A stretch of 21,589 nt of DNA, from positions 1 to 21,589 of the forward strand of contig NZ_CAMLSE010000064.1 in NCBI RefSeq assembly GCF_946482605.1. The letters run 5' to 3'. The first letter of the stretch is position 1. Each line of letters opens with the position of its first letter. The notes under the pieces were generated by a model, which was given only the letters and a program-made list of their open reading frames with translations, made no database searches and was not told where the DNA came from. Below are positions 7,201-14,926 of this stretch, in pieces. The position numbers and the translations under genes were made by a program. This DNA is from an uncultured Dyadobacter sp. Its GTDB lineage: Bacteria; Bacteroidota; Bacteroidia; Cytophagales; Spirosomataceae.

Positions 7201-8003
7201 ACCGCATTGTAAATCTTTTTCAGAATTCTAATCACACGGACGGCCAGGGCCTGCTCAACGTGTATTTCACGGCCGGTTTCCCCGAGCTGAACGATACCCG
7301 GCGCGTTTTGCAGGCATTGCAGGATGGCGGCGCCGATCTGGTAGAAATAGGCATGCCTTATTCCGACCCCGTGGCCGACGGCGAGACGATCCAGCAAAGC
7401 AATGACCGCGCATTGGAAAACGGCATGTCCGTACGCATTCTCTTCGATCAGTTACAGGGCATGCGCGAGTCGATTACCGTGCCAGTGCTATTGATGGGTT
7501 ATATCAATCCGGTATTGCAATTCGGTATCGAAGCATTTTGTGCCAAATGCGCCGAAGTCGGCGTGGATGGGCTCATTCTGCCTGATATGCCTATGGATGT
7601 GTATCTCGATGAGTACAAATCTATTTTCGACGCGCATGGTTTGCTGAACATCTTCCTCGTAACACCACAGACTTCGGAAAAACGCATCCGCCAGATCGAC
7701 GAGGTAAGCGAGGGCTTTATCTACACCGTTTCCTCCGCCAGCGTTACCGGCTCGAAATCCGGCGTAAGCGGCGACATGGAATCATACTTCGAACGACTCG
7801 ACGCGATGAACCTGCGTAACCCGCGACTGATCGGTTTTGGTATCAAAGATCACGACACATTCGCGAAGGCTTCGAGCCACGCCGCGGGTGCGATCATCGG
7901 CAGTGCGTTCATCCGCGTTTTGCAGGAGAGTACCGATCTTGAAAATGATATCAAAAGCTTTGTAAAAGGCGTCAAAAACTCTTCGGAGCCGATTCCGGCT
8001 TAA
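7197..8003 (+). CDS. trpA: Tryptophan synthase alpha chain
   Basis: Cleaves indole-3-glycerol phosphate to indole and glyceraldehyde-3-phosphate, passing indole to TrpB. The 268-residue length is standard. Catalytic Glu50 (LVEIGMPYSDP) and Asp61 (VADGETIQ) line up with the E. coli Glu49/Asp60 pair. Other signatures are YFTAGFPE (23-30), LLMGYINPVLQFG, GVDGLILPDMP, FLVTPQTS, YTVSSASVTGSKSG and GFGIKDHDT. It overlaps the upstream Dabb gene by four bases and is the last gene of the operon, followed by a terminator. Confidence 0.98.
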   Translation: MNRIVNLFQNSNHTDGQGLLNVYFTAGFPELNDTRRVLQALQDGGADLVEIGMPYSDPVADGETIQQSNDRALENGMSVRILFDQLQGMRESITVPVLLMGYINPVLQFGIEAFCAKCAEVGVDGLILPDMPMDVYLDEYKSIFDAHGLLNIFLVTPQTSEKRIRQIDEVSEGFIYTVSSASVTGSKSGVSGDMESYFERLDAMNLRNPRLIGFGIKDHDTFAKASSHAAGAIIGSAFIRVLQESTDLENDIKSFVKGVKNSSEPIPA

Positions 8004-8053
8004 ATTCACCGCGGAGCGGTCGATTTCAGAATCACTTCAGGCATCAATTTTGT

Positions 8054-8087
8054 ACAAACAATCCGACCCCGGGTTGTTTGTTTTTTT
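8054..8087 (+). terminator. trp operon terminator
   Basis: An 11-bp stem (8054-8064 with 8071-8081, one T-G wobble) with a 6-base loop, running into seven T's (8081-8087), 50 bases after trpA. It is a strong intrinsic terminator. Its T-run ends only 17 bases before the start codon of the next gene at 8105. Confidence 0.85.
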
Positions 8088-8104
8088 ATATACCAACGTT
8101 GCCT

Positions 8105-8845
8105 ATGAAAACCGCTATTTCACTACTCACCGTCCTCATATGCAGCGTATATACGCCCGCATCGGCGCAGTTCAATTTCGACTTTGAAGGCGGCCTCATT
8201 TTGGGCACCAGTTACAATAAAGTACAAATTCCAAGCGGCGTGGGAACGCGCGTGAATCTTCCAGAGCAACTCGACCTCGACCGGAGTGCGTTCTATCGCA
8301 TTCGTGCGGGGTACCGGATCGGCAACCGGCACAACATTTTCGCATTGTTCGCACCGCTCACGATTCACTACCGCGGGTCGCTTGATCAGAACACAAATTT
8401 TAACAACAACAACTTTCTTCCCGGTCAGCCGCTCAATGTCGACTACCGGTTCAACTCGTACCGGCTTACCTATCGCTACGATTTTCTGGCCAACGGGAAG
8501 TGGAGGGTAGGGGCGGGGATCACCGGCAAGATCCGCGACGCCGACATTCGTTTCAAAAGCGAGTATGACGACACCCATTACGATAACCTTGGCTTTGTGC
8601 CGCTCATTAATTTTTACGCATCCTGGAAACCGGCCTACCACTGGACCATCCTCCTCGAAGGCGACGCGCTCGCTGCGAAGCAGGGACGCGCGGAGGACAT
8701 CTTCGGCGGCATTGCTTATAACTTCAATAATGCAATCGGTATTAAGCTCGGCTACCGCATGCTCGAAGGCGGAGCGGACAACGACAAGATTTACAATTTC
8801 AACTGGATCAACTATGCATCGGCCGGCCTGCTGATTTCCCTGTAA
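8105..8845 (+). CDS. Predicted outer-membrane beta-barrel-like protein, unknown function
   Basis: A 246-residue protein from the ATG at 8105. The signal peptide is clear, MKTAISLLTVLICSVYTPASA with cleavage before Gln22. The open frame extends back to a TTG at 8078, but that lies in the terminator and would put a non-signal sequence first. The mature part has alternating aromatic/polar strands (FRIRAGYRIG-like, YRLTYRYDFLANGKWRVGAGITG, AIGIKLGYRMLEGG) and ends in strand-like INYASAGLLISL. This pattern suits a small 8-10 strand outer-membrane barrel. The Tyr/Arg/Asn-rich segments are usual for Bacteroidota surface proteins. No specific family recognised, and there is no functional link to trp. 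Confidence 0.75.
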   Translation: MKTAISLLTVLICSVYTPASAQFNFDFEGGLILGTSYNKVQIPSGVGTRVNLPEQLDLDRSAFYRIRAGYRIGNRHNIFALFAPLTIHYRGSLDQNTNFNNNNFLPGQPLNVDYRFNSYRLTYRYDFLANGKWRVGAGITGKIRDADIRFKSEYDDTHYDNLGFVPLINFYASWKPAYHWTILLEGDALAAKQGRAEDIFGGIAYNFNNAIGIKLGYRMLEGGADNDKIYNFNWINYASAGLLISL

Positions 8846-9058
8846 AAGCAAATGTTCCGCCACTGCCATTCGCAAAGCTAGCTTGGCAGCACCTGATGCA
8901 AGGACCATTGGTGTGACGATACCCAGACTTTTAAGCATTCTCTGGGGTAAATGTGATTGAAATTCGCTATATTTCTTTGTTTTCAGCGCGTGTGGGCATT
9001 CGGTAATTTTTACATGCCGCAGGCGTTATAGAAACTTCACAGTTATACCTAGACCACT
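8846..9058. other. Intergenic gap before the DUF4175 gene
   Basis: No clear gene. A near-match to the -7 promoter box, TTTCTTTG at 8972-8979 (one mismatch), lies about 80 bases ahead of the start codon at 9059, but it has no well-spaced -33 element. No terminator hairpin was seen after the barrel gene. Confidence 0.25.
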
Positions 9059-12000
9059 ATGGCTCCTTTCACTACATCCATGGAAGGCCTGTTGCTCCGC
9101 ATTCAGGAATATCGTCAGAAATATTATCAGAACCAGTTGCTCAAAGGCGCTATCTTTTCGATAGCCCTGCTGCTGACTGTGTTTTTGTTTTTCAATACCA
9201 TCGAATATTTCGGACGCTTCAGTTCACTGGTGCGCGGAATGCTGTTTTTCGGCTTTCTGGCAGTGCTCGCGTTTTCTTTCGTGCAATGGGTAGTACAACC
9301 GATCATCCATTTGTATGGTTTGAAAAAGCCACTTTCCGACGAGCAGGCCGCATTGCAGATCGGGCAATATTTTCCGGAAATCGGAGATAAACTGGTGAAT
9401 ACCCTGCAACTGGGAAACCTGACCGGCAGCCAATCGGATTTAATTGATGCCAGTATCCGGCAAAAATCAGGACAGTTGCTGATCGTCCGGTTTTCAGATG
9501 CCATTCGTTTTAATGAAAACAAAAAAAGGCTGAAATACGCGGTGTACCCGCTGGCAGCCATTGCGGTAATCCTGCTCTTCAATCCGTCGTTTTTCTCTTC
9601 CAGCTCGGAGCGCATTATCCATTTTCAGAAGAACTACACCTACGCACCATTCTCTTTCGAGTTGCAGAACAAGAACCTGAAAGCATTTCGGAATGAAGAT
9701 TTTACATTGAAACTCATCTTAAAAGGCGAGGCCATACCATCTGCCGTTTACCTTGTTCAGAATGGTACCCGCTTCAAGCTGACTCAGGAAAGCGCCAAGG
9801 ATTTTTCCTACACATTCAAAAATCTGCAGCGTGATGTCGCATTCTCATTCGACGCGGCAGGCTATGCCTCGGAGGAATACCGCATTAGAGTGAACGAACG
9901 GCCGTCTCTGCTGTCGTTTGATGTGAACCTGCATTATCCGGCGTATTTAAATAAACCTTCCGAAGGACTGAACAACGTAGGAAACCTCTCGGTACCGGAA
10001 GGCACCACTGTGGAGTGGAACTTTAATACTTCGTCTACCAAGTCTCTTGCTATCAAATTTGAAGATGATTCTGCATTTTACAAGGCCAAAGAAAATGAGG
10101 GCGACCATTTCGAGATCCGGAGAACGGTACGGAAATCCGCTCAGTACCAGGTTAATCTAAAGAATGAGGAAACCACTAATTCGGATAAGATCGGCTATTT
10201 TATTAATGTCATCCCCGACAAATATCCGGTGATGAACCTCGAAAATTTCCAGGACACCACCCTGTACAACTATCTTGTTCTGGGCGGCTCCATCAGCGAT
10301 GACTATGGTTTTTCGCAGCTTAAAATGTTCTATACTGTCAAGAGAGCCAATGAAGATGCGGCATCCCTGCCCAAGGGAATCCCGATTTCGTTTAATAAAT
10401 CCGTCAATACCCAAAGCTTCTTTTTCCAATGGTATGTGGATAGCCTCAAATTGGCACCGGGCGATAAAATCGAGTATTACGCCCAGGTTTGGGATAACGA
10501 CGGCGTAAATGGTGCTAAAAGTGCTCGGTCCCGGTCTATTCAGTTTACGGTTCCCTCCAAAGATCAGCTCGAAGCGGAGGTCAGGAAATCGGAACAGGAA
10601 ACGGAGAATCAAATGCAGTCGGCTATGAAAAAAGCGCAGAGCCTGCAGAAAGATCTCGACAACCTGGACAATCGTTTGAAAAGTAACAAGGAACTCGACT
10701 TCAAAGAGCAAAAACAGATCGAGGAAGTATTACGCAAACGGGAGGAATTGATGAAAGAACTGGAGGCACTGAAAGAAAAACATCAGAACTCCAACGAAAA
10801 GTCGAAACAGTTCAATCAGCAAAGTCCTGAGTTGCAAAACAAGATCGAACAGCTACAAAAGCTGATGAACGATCTCATGGACGAGGATACCGAGAAATTG
10901 TATAAGGAACTCAAAAAACTCCTTGAACAAAAACAGAGCGACCGGATGTCGACCATGATGGAGAAACTCCGCAACAAGGAGAACAACCTCGAAAAGGAAC
11001 TCGAAAGAACCATGAAGCTCTTCAAGCAAATGCAGATGGAGCAGAAGATGGAAAATCTGGTTGAAAAACTGAATGAACTGGCCGACAAGGAAGAACAGCT
11101 TGCCGAAAAGTCGCAGGAGAACGACAAGAACAAGAATGCAGATGATAAAAAAGGCAAGAATGAAGACCTGAAAAAAGAGCAGGAGAAAATTCAGGAGGAT
11201 TTCAAAAAAGCGCAGGAAAACAGTAAGGAAATCGAGGAGATGGGCAAAGAACTCGAACAGGAGCTGGATATGCAGAAGGAGGAGCAAAAAAACGCCTCTG
11301 AGCAAATGGAACAGAGCAAGCAGCAGCTAGACAAGCAACAGAACCCGAAAGCGGCCCAGTCGCAAAAAAATGCGGCTAAATCGATGAAGAAAATGTCGCA
11401 GTCCATGGAAGAGCAAATGGAGTCTGCCGAAATGGAACAGATGCAGGAGAATCTGGATGCATTACGCGACATTCTGGAAAATCTGATCACATTATCATTC
11501 GACCAGGAGACGTTGATGAAAGATTTCCGCGGCGTGAGCTTGCAGGACCCCCGGTTCGTCAAACTCGGGCAGCAGCAGCTTAAACTAAAGGACGATGCTA
11601 AGATCGTGGAGGATAGCCTGTACGCGCTTGCTAATCGCGTGGTTCAGATCCAATCCTTCATTACCCGCGAACTGAACGATATGAAGTCCTACATGAACGA
11701 GAGCGTGAAGAGCATCAAGGACCGGCAGATCAATGTTGCCACTTCCAAACAGCAGTTCGCCATGACGTCGATGAACAACCTCGCCTTAATGCTGAGTGAC
11801 GTATTCAACCAAATGCAACAGCAGATGGCCATGGCGATGCCGGGAGCAGGAAAAGGCAAAAAAGGCAAGCAGAAAGGGGAACAGCCGGGAATGGGTGAAA
11901 TGCAGGAAAAGTTGAACGGACAGATCAAGCAGCTCGGGCAGGGCAAGGAAGGCCAGGGTAACAATTCTGAACAGCTCGCCCGCATGGCCGCGCAACAGGC

Positions 12001-12400
12001 GGCGATCCGCAAGATGATCCAGGAACTCATGGAATCTCAGAAGGGGACCGAAGTCGGCAAACAAATGGGCAAGGAACTGCAGGAGATATCTGAGAAGATG
12101 GATGAAACCGAAACAGATCTCGTCAATAAGCGCATTACCCCTGAAATGATCAAGCGCAACCAGGAAATAACCACCCGATTGCTCGAATCGGAAAAAGCGA
12201 TGAAAGAGCAGGACGAGGACGAGCAGCGCAAGGCACAAAGTGCAAAGCAACAGCCTAAGCAGCCACCTGCCGCATTTGAAAAATACATTCGTGAAAAAGA
12301 GAAGCAAACCGAGCTGCTGCGGACGATACCACCTACATTCTCACCATTCTATAAACGCGAAGTGGATACCTACTTCCGCAAATACCAGGCAAAGAACTGA
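9059..12400 (+). CDS. DUF4175-type membrane protein with long coiled-coil region
   Basis: A 1113-residue protein. Two transmembrane segments lie near the N-terminus (about 29-50 and 59-82) and a third at about 159-177. A mixed beta-rich region follows (about 190-510, with FDVNLHYPAYLNKPSEGL and IRVNERPS motifs), probably periplasmic Ig-like domains. From about 515 to 800 there is a very long Lys/Glu/Gln/Met-rich coiled coil. The C-terminal third contains a helical domain and a low-complexity stretch rich in Gly, Lys, Gln and Met (about 915-950). This architecture matches what I know as DUF4175 family proteins of Bacteroidota, whose function is not established. It probably starts a new transcription unit. 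The high Lys/Gln content of the sense strand creates long spurious antisense ORFs. Confidence 0.85.
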   Translation: MAPFTTSMEGLLLRIQEYRQKYYQNQLLKGAIFSIALLLTVFLFFNTIEYFGRFSSLVRGMLFFGFLAVLAFSFVQWVVQPIIHLYGLKKPLSDEQAALQIGQYFPEIGDKLVNTLQLGNLTGSQSDLIDASIRQKSGQLLIVRFSDAIRFNENKKRLKYAVYPLAAIAVILLFNPSFFSSSSERIIHFQKNYTYAPFSFELQNKNLKAFRNEDFTLKLILKGEAIPSAVYLVQNGTRFKLTQESAKDFSYTFKNLQRDVAFSFDAAGYASEEYRIRVNERPSLLSFDVNLHYPAYLNKPSEGLNNVGNLSVPEGTTVEWNFNTSSTKSLAIKFEDDSAFYKAKENEGDHFEIRRTVRKSAQYQVNLKNEETTNSDKIGYFINVIPDKYPVMNLENFQDTTLYNYLVLGGSISDDYGFSQLKMFYTVKRANEDAASLPKGIPISFNKSVNTQSFFFQWYVDSLKLAPGDKIEYYAQVWDNDGVNGAKSARSRSIQFTVPSKDQLEAEVRKSEQETENQMQSAMKKAQSLQKDLDNLDNRLKSNKELDFKEQKQIEEVLRKREELMKELEALKEKHQNSNEKSKQFNQQSPELQNKIEQLQKLMNDLMDEDTEKLYKELKKLLEQKQSDRMSTMMEKLRNKENNLEKELERTMKLFKQMQMEQKMENLVEKLNELADKEEQLAEKSQENDKNKNADDKKGKNEDLKKEQEKIQEDFKKAQENSKEIEEMGKELEQELDMQKEEQKNASEQMEQSKQQLDKQQNPKAAQSQKNAAKSMKKMSQSMEEQMESAEMEQMQENLDALRDILENLITLSFDQETLMKDFRGVSLQDPRFVKLGQQQLKLKDDAKIVEDSLYALANRVVQIQSFITRELNDMKSYMNESVKSIKDRQINVATSKQQFAMTSMNNLALMLSDVFNQMQQQMAMAMPGAGKGKKGKQKGEQPGMGEMQEKLNGQIKQLGQGKEGQGNNSEQLARMAAQQAAIRKMIQELMESQKGTEVGKQMGKELQEISEKMDETETDLVNKRITPEMIKRNQEITTRLLESEKAMKEQDEDEQRKAQSAKQQPKQPPAAFEKYIREKEKQTELLRTIPPTFSPFYKREVDTYFRKYQAKN

Positions 12401-12506
12401 TCACAGGCCCGATTTGTTGGCTAGGGTAGGGGACAGCGTTAACTCTTTTTAACAAGGGTTTTATGCGCTGTACTCTGCCTTTCATGTTCTTATCACGTAT
12501 ACTTTG

Positions 12507-12514
12507 TAAGTTTG
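12507..12514 (+). promoter_or_regulatory. Putative promoter (-7 box) for ybeY-mnmG
   Basis: TAAGTTTG exactly matches TAnnTTTG, about 80 bases before ybeY. No TTG is found 17-23 bases upstream, so the -33 element is missing or weak. The rest of the 12401-12593 gap holds a weak AT-rich inverted repeat (GTTAA/TTAAC near 12438-12454) and a 7-bp GC hairpin (12559-12565 with 12574-12580). Confidence 0.4.
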
Positions 12515-12546
12515 TAAATTATTTACGATCAAACATTTAAAATATC

Positions 12547-12597
12547 ATGCGCTCGGCTACGCCTGTGCGGGTACGGGCGTGTGAGTATCACATATGA
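12547..12597 (+). CDS. Possible 16-codon upstream ORF overlapping ybeY start
   Basis: ATG at 12547 opens MRSATPVRVRACEYHI, ending at a TGA (12595-12597) that overlaps the ybeY ATG (12594-12596) as ATGA. It coincides with an unusually GC-rich patch in an otherwise AT-rich 5' region and contains a 7-bp hairpin. The overlap arrangement would permit translational coupling, but such a short ORF can easily arise by chance. No homology is claimed. Confidence 0.3.
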   Translation: MRSATPVRVRACEYHI

Positions 12598-13007
12598 TTA
12601 GTTTCTTCTCGGAAGACGTTGATTTTAAGGTTGTTAATCCGATCAAGACAAAAAAGTGGATCAAAAACGCCTCAATTTCAGAGGGTTATGAAATTTCACA
12701 GCTCAACTATATATTCTGTTCGGATCAATACCTTCTGGAAATCAATAAACAGTACCTGGACCACGACTACTTCACCGACATTATTACGTTTGACAACAGT
12801 GAGGAAGACAACCAACTGGAAGGGGATATCTACATCAGCGTAGACAGGGTTAAGGATAATGCAGAGACGTTCCACACCAATTTTGACACAGAAATGCGCC
12901 GTGTGCTCATCCATGGCCTTCTCCACCTCTCGGGGTACGAGGACTCAAGTGAAGCCCTTAAAACGGCTATGAGGGGCAAAGAAGACGAGTATCTTAGGCA
13001 GTTCTAG
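12594..13007 (+). CDS. ybeY: YbeY endoribonuclease (rRNA maturation factor)
   Basis: Zinc-dependent single-strand RNase family involved in 16S rRNA 3'-end maturation and ribosome quality control. The 137-residue length is typical of Bacteroidota members. It has YLDHDYFTDIITFDN (54-68) and the metal motif RRVLIHGLLHLSGYED (102-117). The classical motif is H-x3-H-x5-H; here the first two ligands are His107 and His111, while the third position is Asp117. I recall Asp at this place (GYKD) in other Bacteroidota YbeY proteins, so it is likely a lineage feature and not decay. It is followed by a 56-base gap with palindromes, then mnmG; the two are probably one operon. Confidence 0.92.
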   Translation: MISFFSEDVDFKVVNPIKTKKWIKNASISEGYEISQLNYIFCSDQYLLEINKQYLDHDYFTDIITFDNSEEDNQLEGDIYISVDRVKDNAETFHTNFDTEMRRVLIHGLLHLSGYEDSSEALKTAMRGKEDEYLRQF

Positions 13008-13011
13008 TTAA

Positions 13012-13027
13012 ATTTCCACGTGGAACA
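13012..13027. promoter_or_regulatory. parS-like ParB binding site
   Basis: The 16-mer ATTTCCACGTGGAACA contains the perfect 12-base palindrome TTCCACGTGGAA (13014-13025). Against the general parS pattern TGTTNCACGTGNAACA, only the first two bases differ and the right half is complete. CACGTG occurs elsewhere in the window only inside coding sequence (for example near 1347, 1441 and 21578), without matching flanks. It lies about 4.5 kb from the candidate oriC, in the usual origin-proximal neighbourhood of parS. ParB itself is not encoded in the window. Confidence 0.5.
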
Positions 13028-13041
13028 CTTTAATTAAAGTG
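13026..13041. repeat. Perfect 16-base palindrome before mnmG
   Basis: CACTTTAATTAAAGTG is a perfect self-complementary sequence directly abutting, and sharing two bases with, the parS-like site. It is AT-rich with no loop, so it is better explained as a dimeric-protein operator than as an RNA hairpin. It lies 23 bases before the mnmG start codon. No protein is assigned. Confidence 0.55.
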
Positions 13042-13063
13042 GTTTAATAAGTAGGTAAAAATT

Positions 13064-14926
13064 ATGTTTCAAGAATATGATGTGATCGTGGTAGGTGCGG
13101 GCCATGCCGGTTGCGAAGCCGCAGCAGCGGCAGCGACAATGGGTTCCTCCGTGCTGCTGATCACCATGAATATGCATACCATCGCACAGATGTCGTGCAA
13201 CCCCGCAATGGGCGGTGTCGCCAAGGGGCAAATTGTCCGTGAGATAGACGCACTCGGCGGGCAGTCGGGCATCGTATCCGACAAAACAATGATACAGTTC
13301 CGCATGCTAAACCTGTCCAAGGGTCCGGCCATGTGGAGCCCCCGCTGCCAGAGCGACCGCGTGCGCTTTGCTGAGGAGTGGCGGTCCATTCTCGAAAACA
13401 ATCCCAATGTCGACTTCTGGCAAGACACCGCTAAGAACATTATTGTCGAAGACGGAAAGGCTTGCGGCGTCATTACAAGTCTGGGAATTGAAATTCGTTC
13501 GAAAGCAGTCGTGCTCACCAACGGTACCTTCCTGAACGGACTGATCCATATCGGCGAGAAAAACTTCGGTGGCGGTCGCACGGGTGAGAAATCCGCAACG
13601 GGCCTTACCGAGCAACTTGTCTCTCTCGGCTTCGAGGCAGGAAGGATGAAGACCGGAACTCCCCCGCGTGTGGATGGCCGCTCACTCGACTACTCGAAAA
13701 TGGAGGAACAGCCTGGTGACGAAAACCCGGCCAAGTTCTCCTACTCGGATACCAAGCCGCTCGAAAAACAACGCAGCTGCTGGATCACCTATACCAATCA
13801 GGAAGTCCACGATGTGCTGAAAACCGGCTTCGAAAAATCGCCCATGTTCTCCGGACGCATTAAGGGGCTCGGTCCCCGTTATTGCCCCTCGGTAGAGGAT
13901 AAGATCAATCGCTTCGCCGACAAGGATCGCCATCAGATTTTCGTCGAGCCGGAGGGATGGGATACTGTAGAAGTTTATGTAAATGGCTTCTCTACTTCGC
14001 TTCCCGAAGACGTGCAATATGCAGCATTGCGGAAAATTCCAGGCTTTGAGAACGCCAAAATGTTCCGTCCTGGTTATGCCATCGAGTACGACTATTTCCC
14101 GCCAACCCAGTTGAAGTCGACGCTCGAAACCCATTTGGTGAAAAACCTCTTCTTCGCCGGCCAGATTAATGGAACCACGGGATATGAAGAAGCCGCCTGC
14201 CAGGGACTAATGGCCGGCATCAATGCACACCGCAATGTCCGCAACCTGGATCCATTTGTACTGAAAAGATCCGAAGCCTACATCGGCGTGCTGATCGACG
14301 ATCTCATTAATAAAGGCACCGAAGAACCTTACCGGATGTTCACGTCCCGCGCGGAATACAGGACGCTGTTACGCCAGGACAATGCGGACCTGCGACTAAC
14401 CGAAAAAGGTTATGAAATCGGGCTGGCAAGCGATCAAAGAGTAGAAGCGGTGAGAAAGAAGAAAAAGGAAACTGAGGAAATCATCAATAAACTCAGCACT
14501 ACCAAAGTCACACCCGACGAAATCAACGGCGTCCTCGAAAGCATCGGAACCGCCGCGATCCGTGAAAAAATCGCCATCGCACAGCTGCTCAGAAGGCCTC
14601 AGATATCAATCGACCAACTCCTGGAAGCGAGTGCCACAACGGCAGCGTTACTTGAAGAGTATGGCCCGGATTCAATCCATCAGGCAGAGATCAACCTCAA
14701 GTATGACAGCTACATTGAAAAGGAAATGCTGCTTGTAGAGAAAATGAACAAACTTGAAAACCTCGTGATCATCGACAATTTCAATTACGATGTGGTCACT
14801 TCTTTGTCTTTCGAAGGCCGTGAAAAACTGAAAAGAACACGTCCAGCTACGATCGGCCAGGCTTCCCGCATCAGCGGCGTCAGCCCTTCGGATATATCTG
14901 TATTAATGCTTTACATAGGTCGCTAA
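13064..14926 (+). CDS. mnmG: tRNA uridine-5-carboxymethylaminomethyl(34) synthesis enzyme MnmG
   Basis: FAD-dependent enzyme that, with the GTPase MnmE, modifies the wobble uridine (U34) of certain tRNAs. The 620-residue length is normal. The Rossmann dinucleotide motif GAGHAG is at 11-16. Catalytic cysteines are Cys45 (SCNPAMGGVAKGQIVREIDALGG) and Cys274 (GLGPRYCPSVEDK, the GidA signature). FFAGQINGTTGYEEAACQG and the C-terminal helical MnmE/tRNA-binding domain are also present. Also known as gidA, a gene commonly found beside the bacterial replication origin, which fits the DnaA-box cluster 2.6 kb downstream. The stop overlaps the next gene by one base (TAATG). Confidence 0.98.
   Translation: MFQEYDVIVVGAGHAGCEAAAAAATMGSSVLLITMNMHTIAQMSCNPAMGGVAKGQIVREIDALGGQSGIVSDKTMIQFRMLNLSKGPAMWSPRCQSDRVRFAEEWRSILENNPNVDFWQDTAKNIIVEDGKACGVITSLGIEIRSKAVVLTNGTFLNGLIHIGEKNFGGGRTGEKSATGLTEQLVSLGFEAGRMKTGTPPRVDGRSLDYSKMEEQPGDENPAKFSYSDTKPLEKQRSCWITYTNQEVHDVLKTGFEKSPMFSGRIKGLGPRYCPSVEDKINRFADKDRHQIFVEPEGWDTVEVYVNGFSTSLPEDVQYAALRKIPGFENAKMFRPGYAIEYDYFPPTQLKSTLETHLVKNLFFAGQINGTTGYEEAACQGLMAGINAHRNVRNLDPFVLKRSEAYIGVLIDDLINKGTEEPYRMFTSRAEYRTLLRQDNADLRLTEKGYEIGLASDQRVEAVRKKKKETEEIINKLSTTKVTPDEINGVLESIGTAAIREKIAIAQLLRRPQISIDQLLEASATTAALLEEYGPDSIHQAEINLKYDSYIEKEMLLVEKMNKLENLVIIDNFNYDVVTSLSFEGREKLKRTRPATIGQASRISGVSPSDISVLMLYIGR

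Noticed and set aside
8078..8104. TTG start for the barrel protein
   Set aside because: It lies within the terminator stem and T-run and would place nine residues ahead of a perfect signal peptide; ATG at 8105 is better.
8123..8938. 271-residue ORF on the - strand over the barrel gene
   Set aside because: Antisense to a gene with a clear signal peptide and strand pattern. Its composition looks like a shadow frame, and only its first 30 or so codons lie in intergenic DNA.
10816..12307. Several - strand ORFs rich in Ser, Phe, Leu and Cys opposite the DUF4175 gene
   Set aside because: They are complements of the Lys/Glu/Gln-rich coiled-coil codons, which lack stops in the antisense frames; compositional artefacts.
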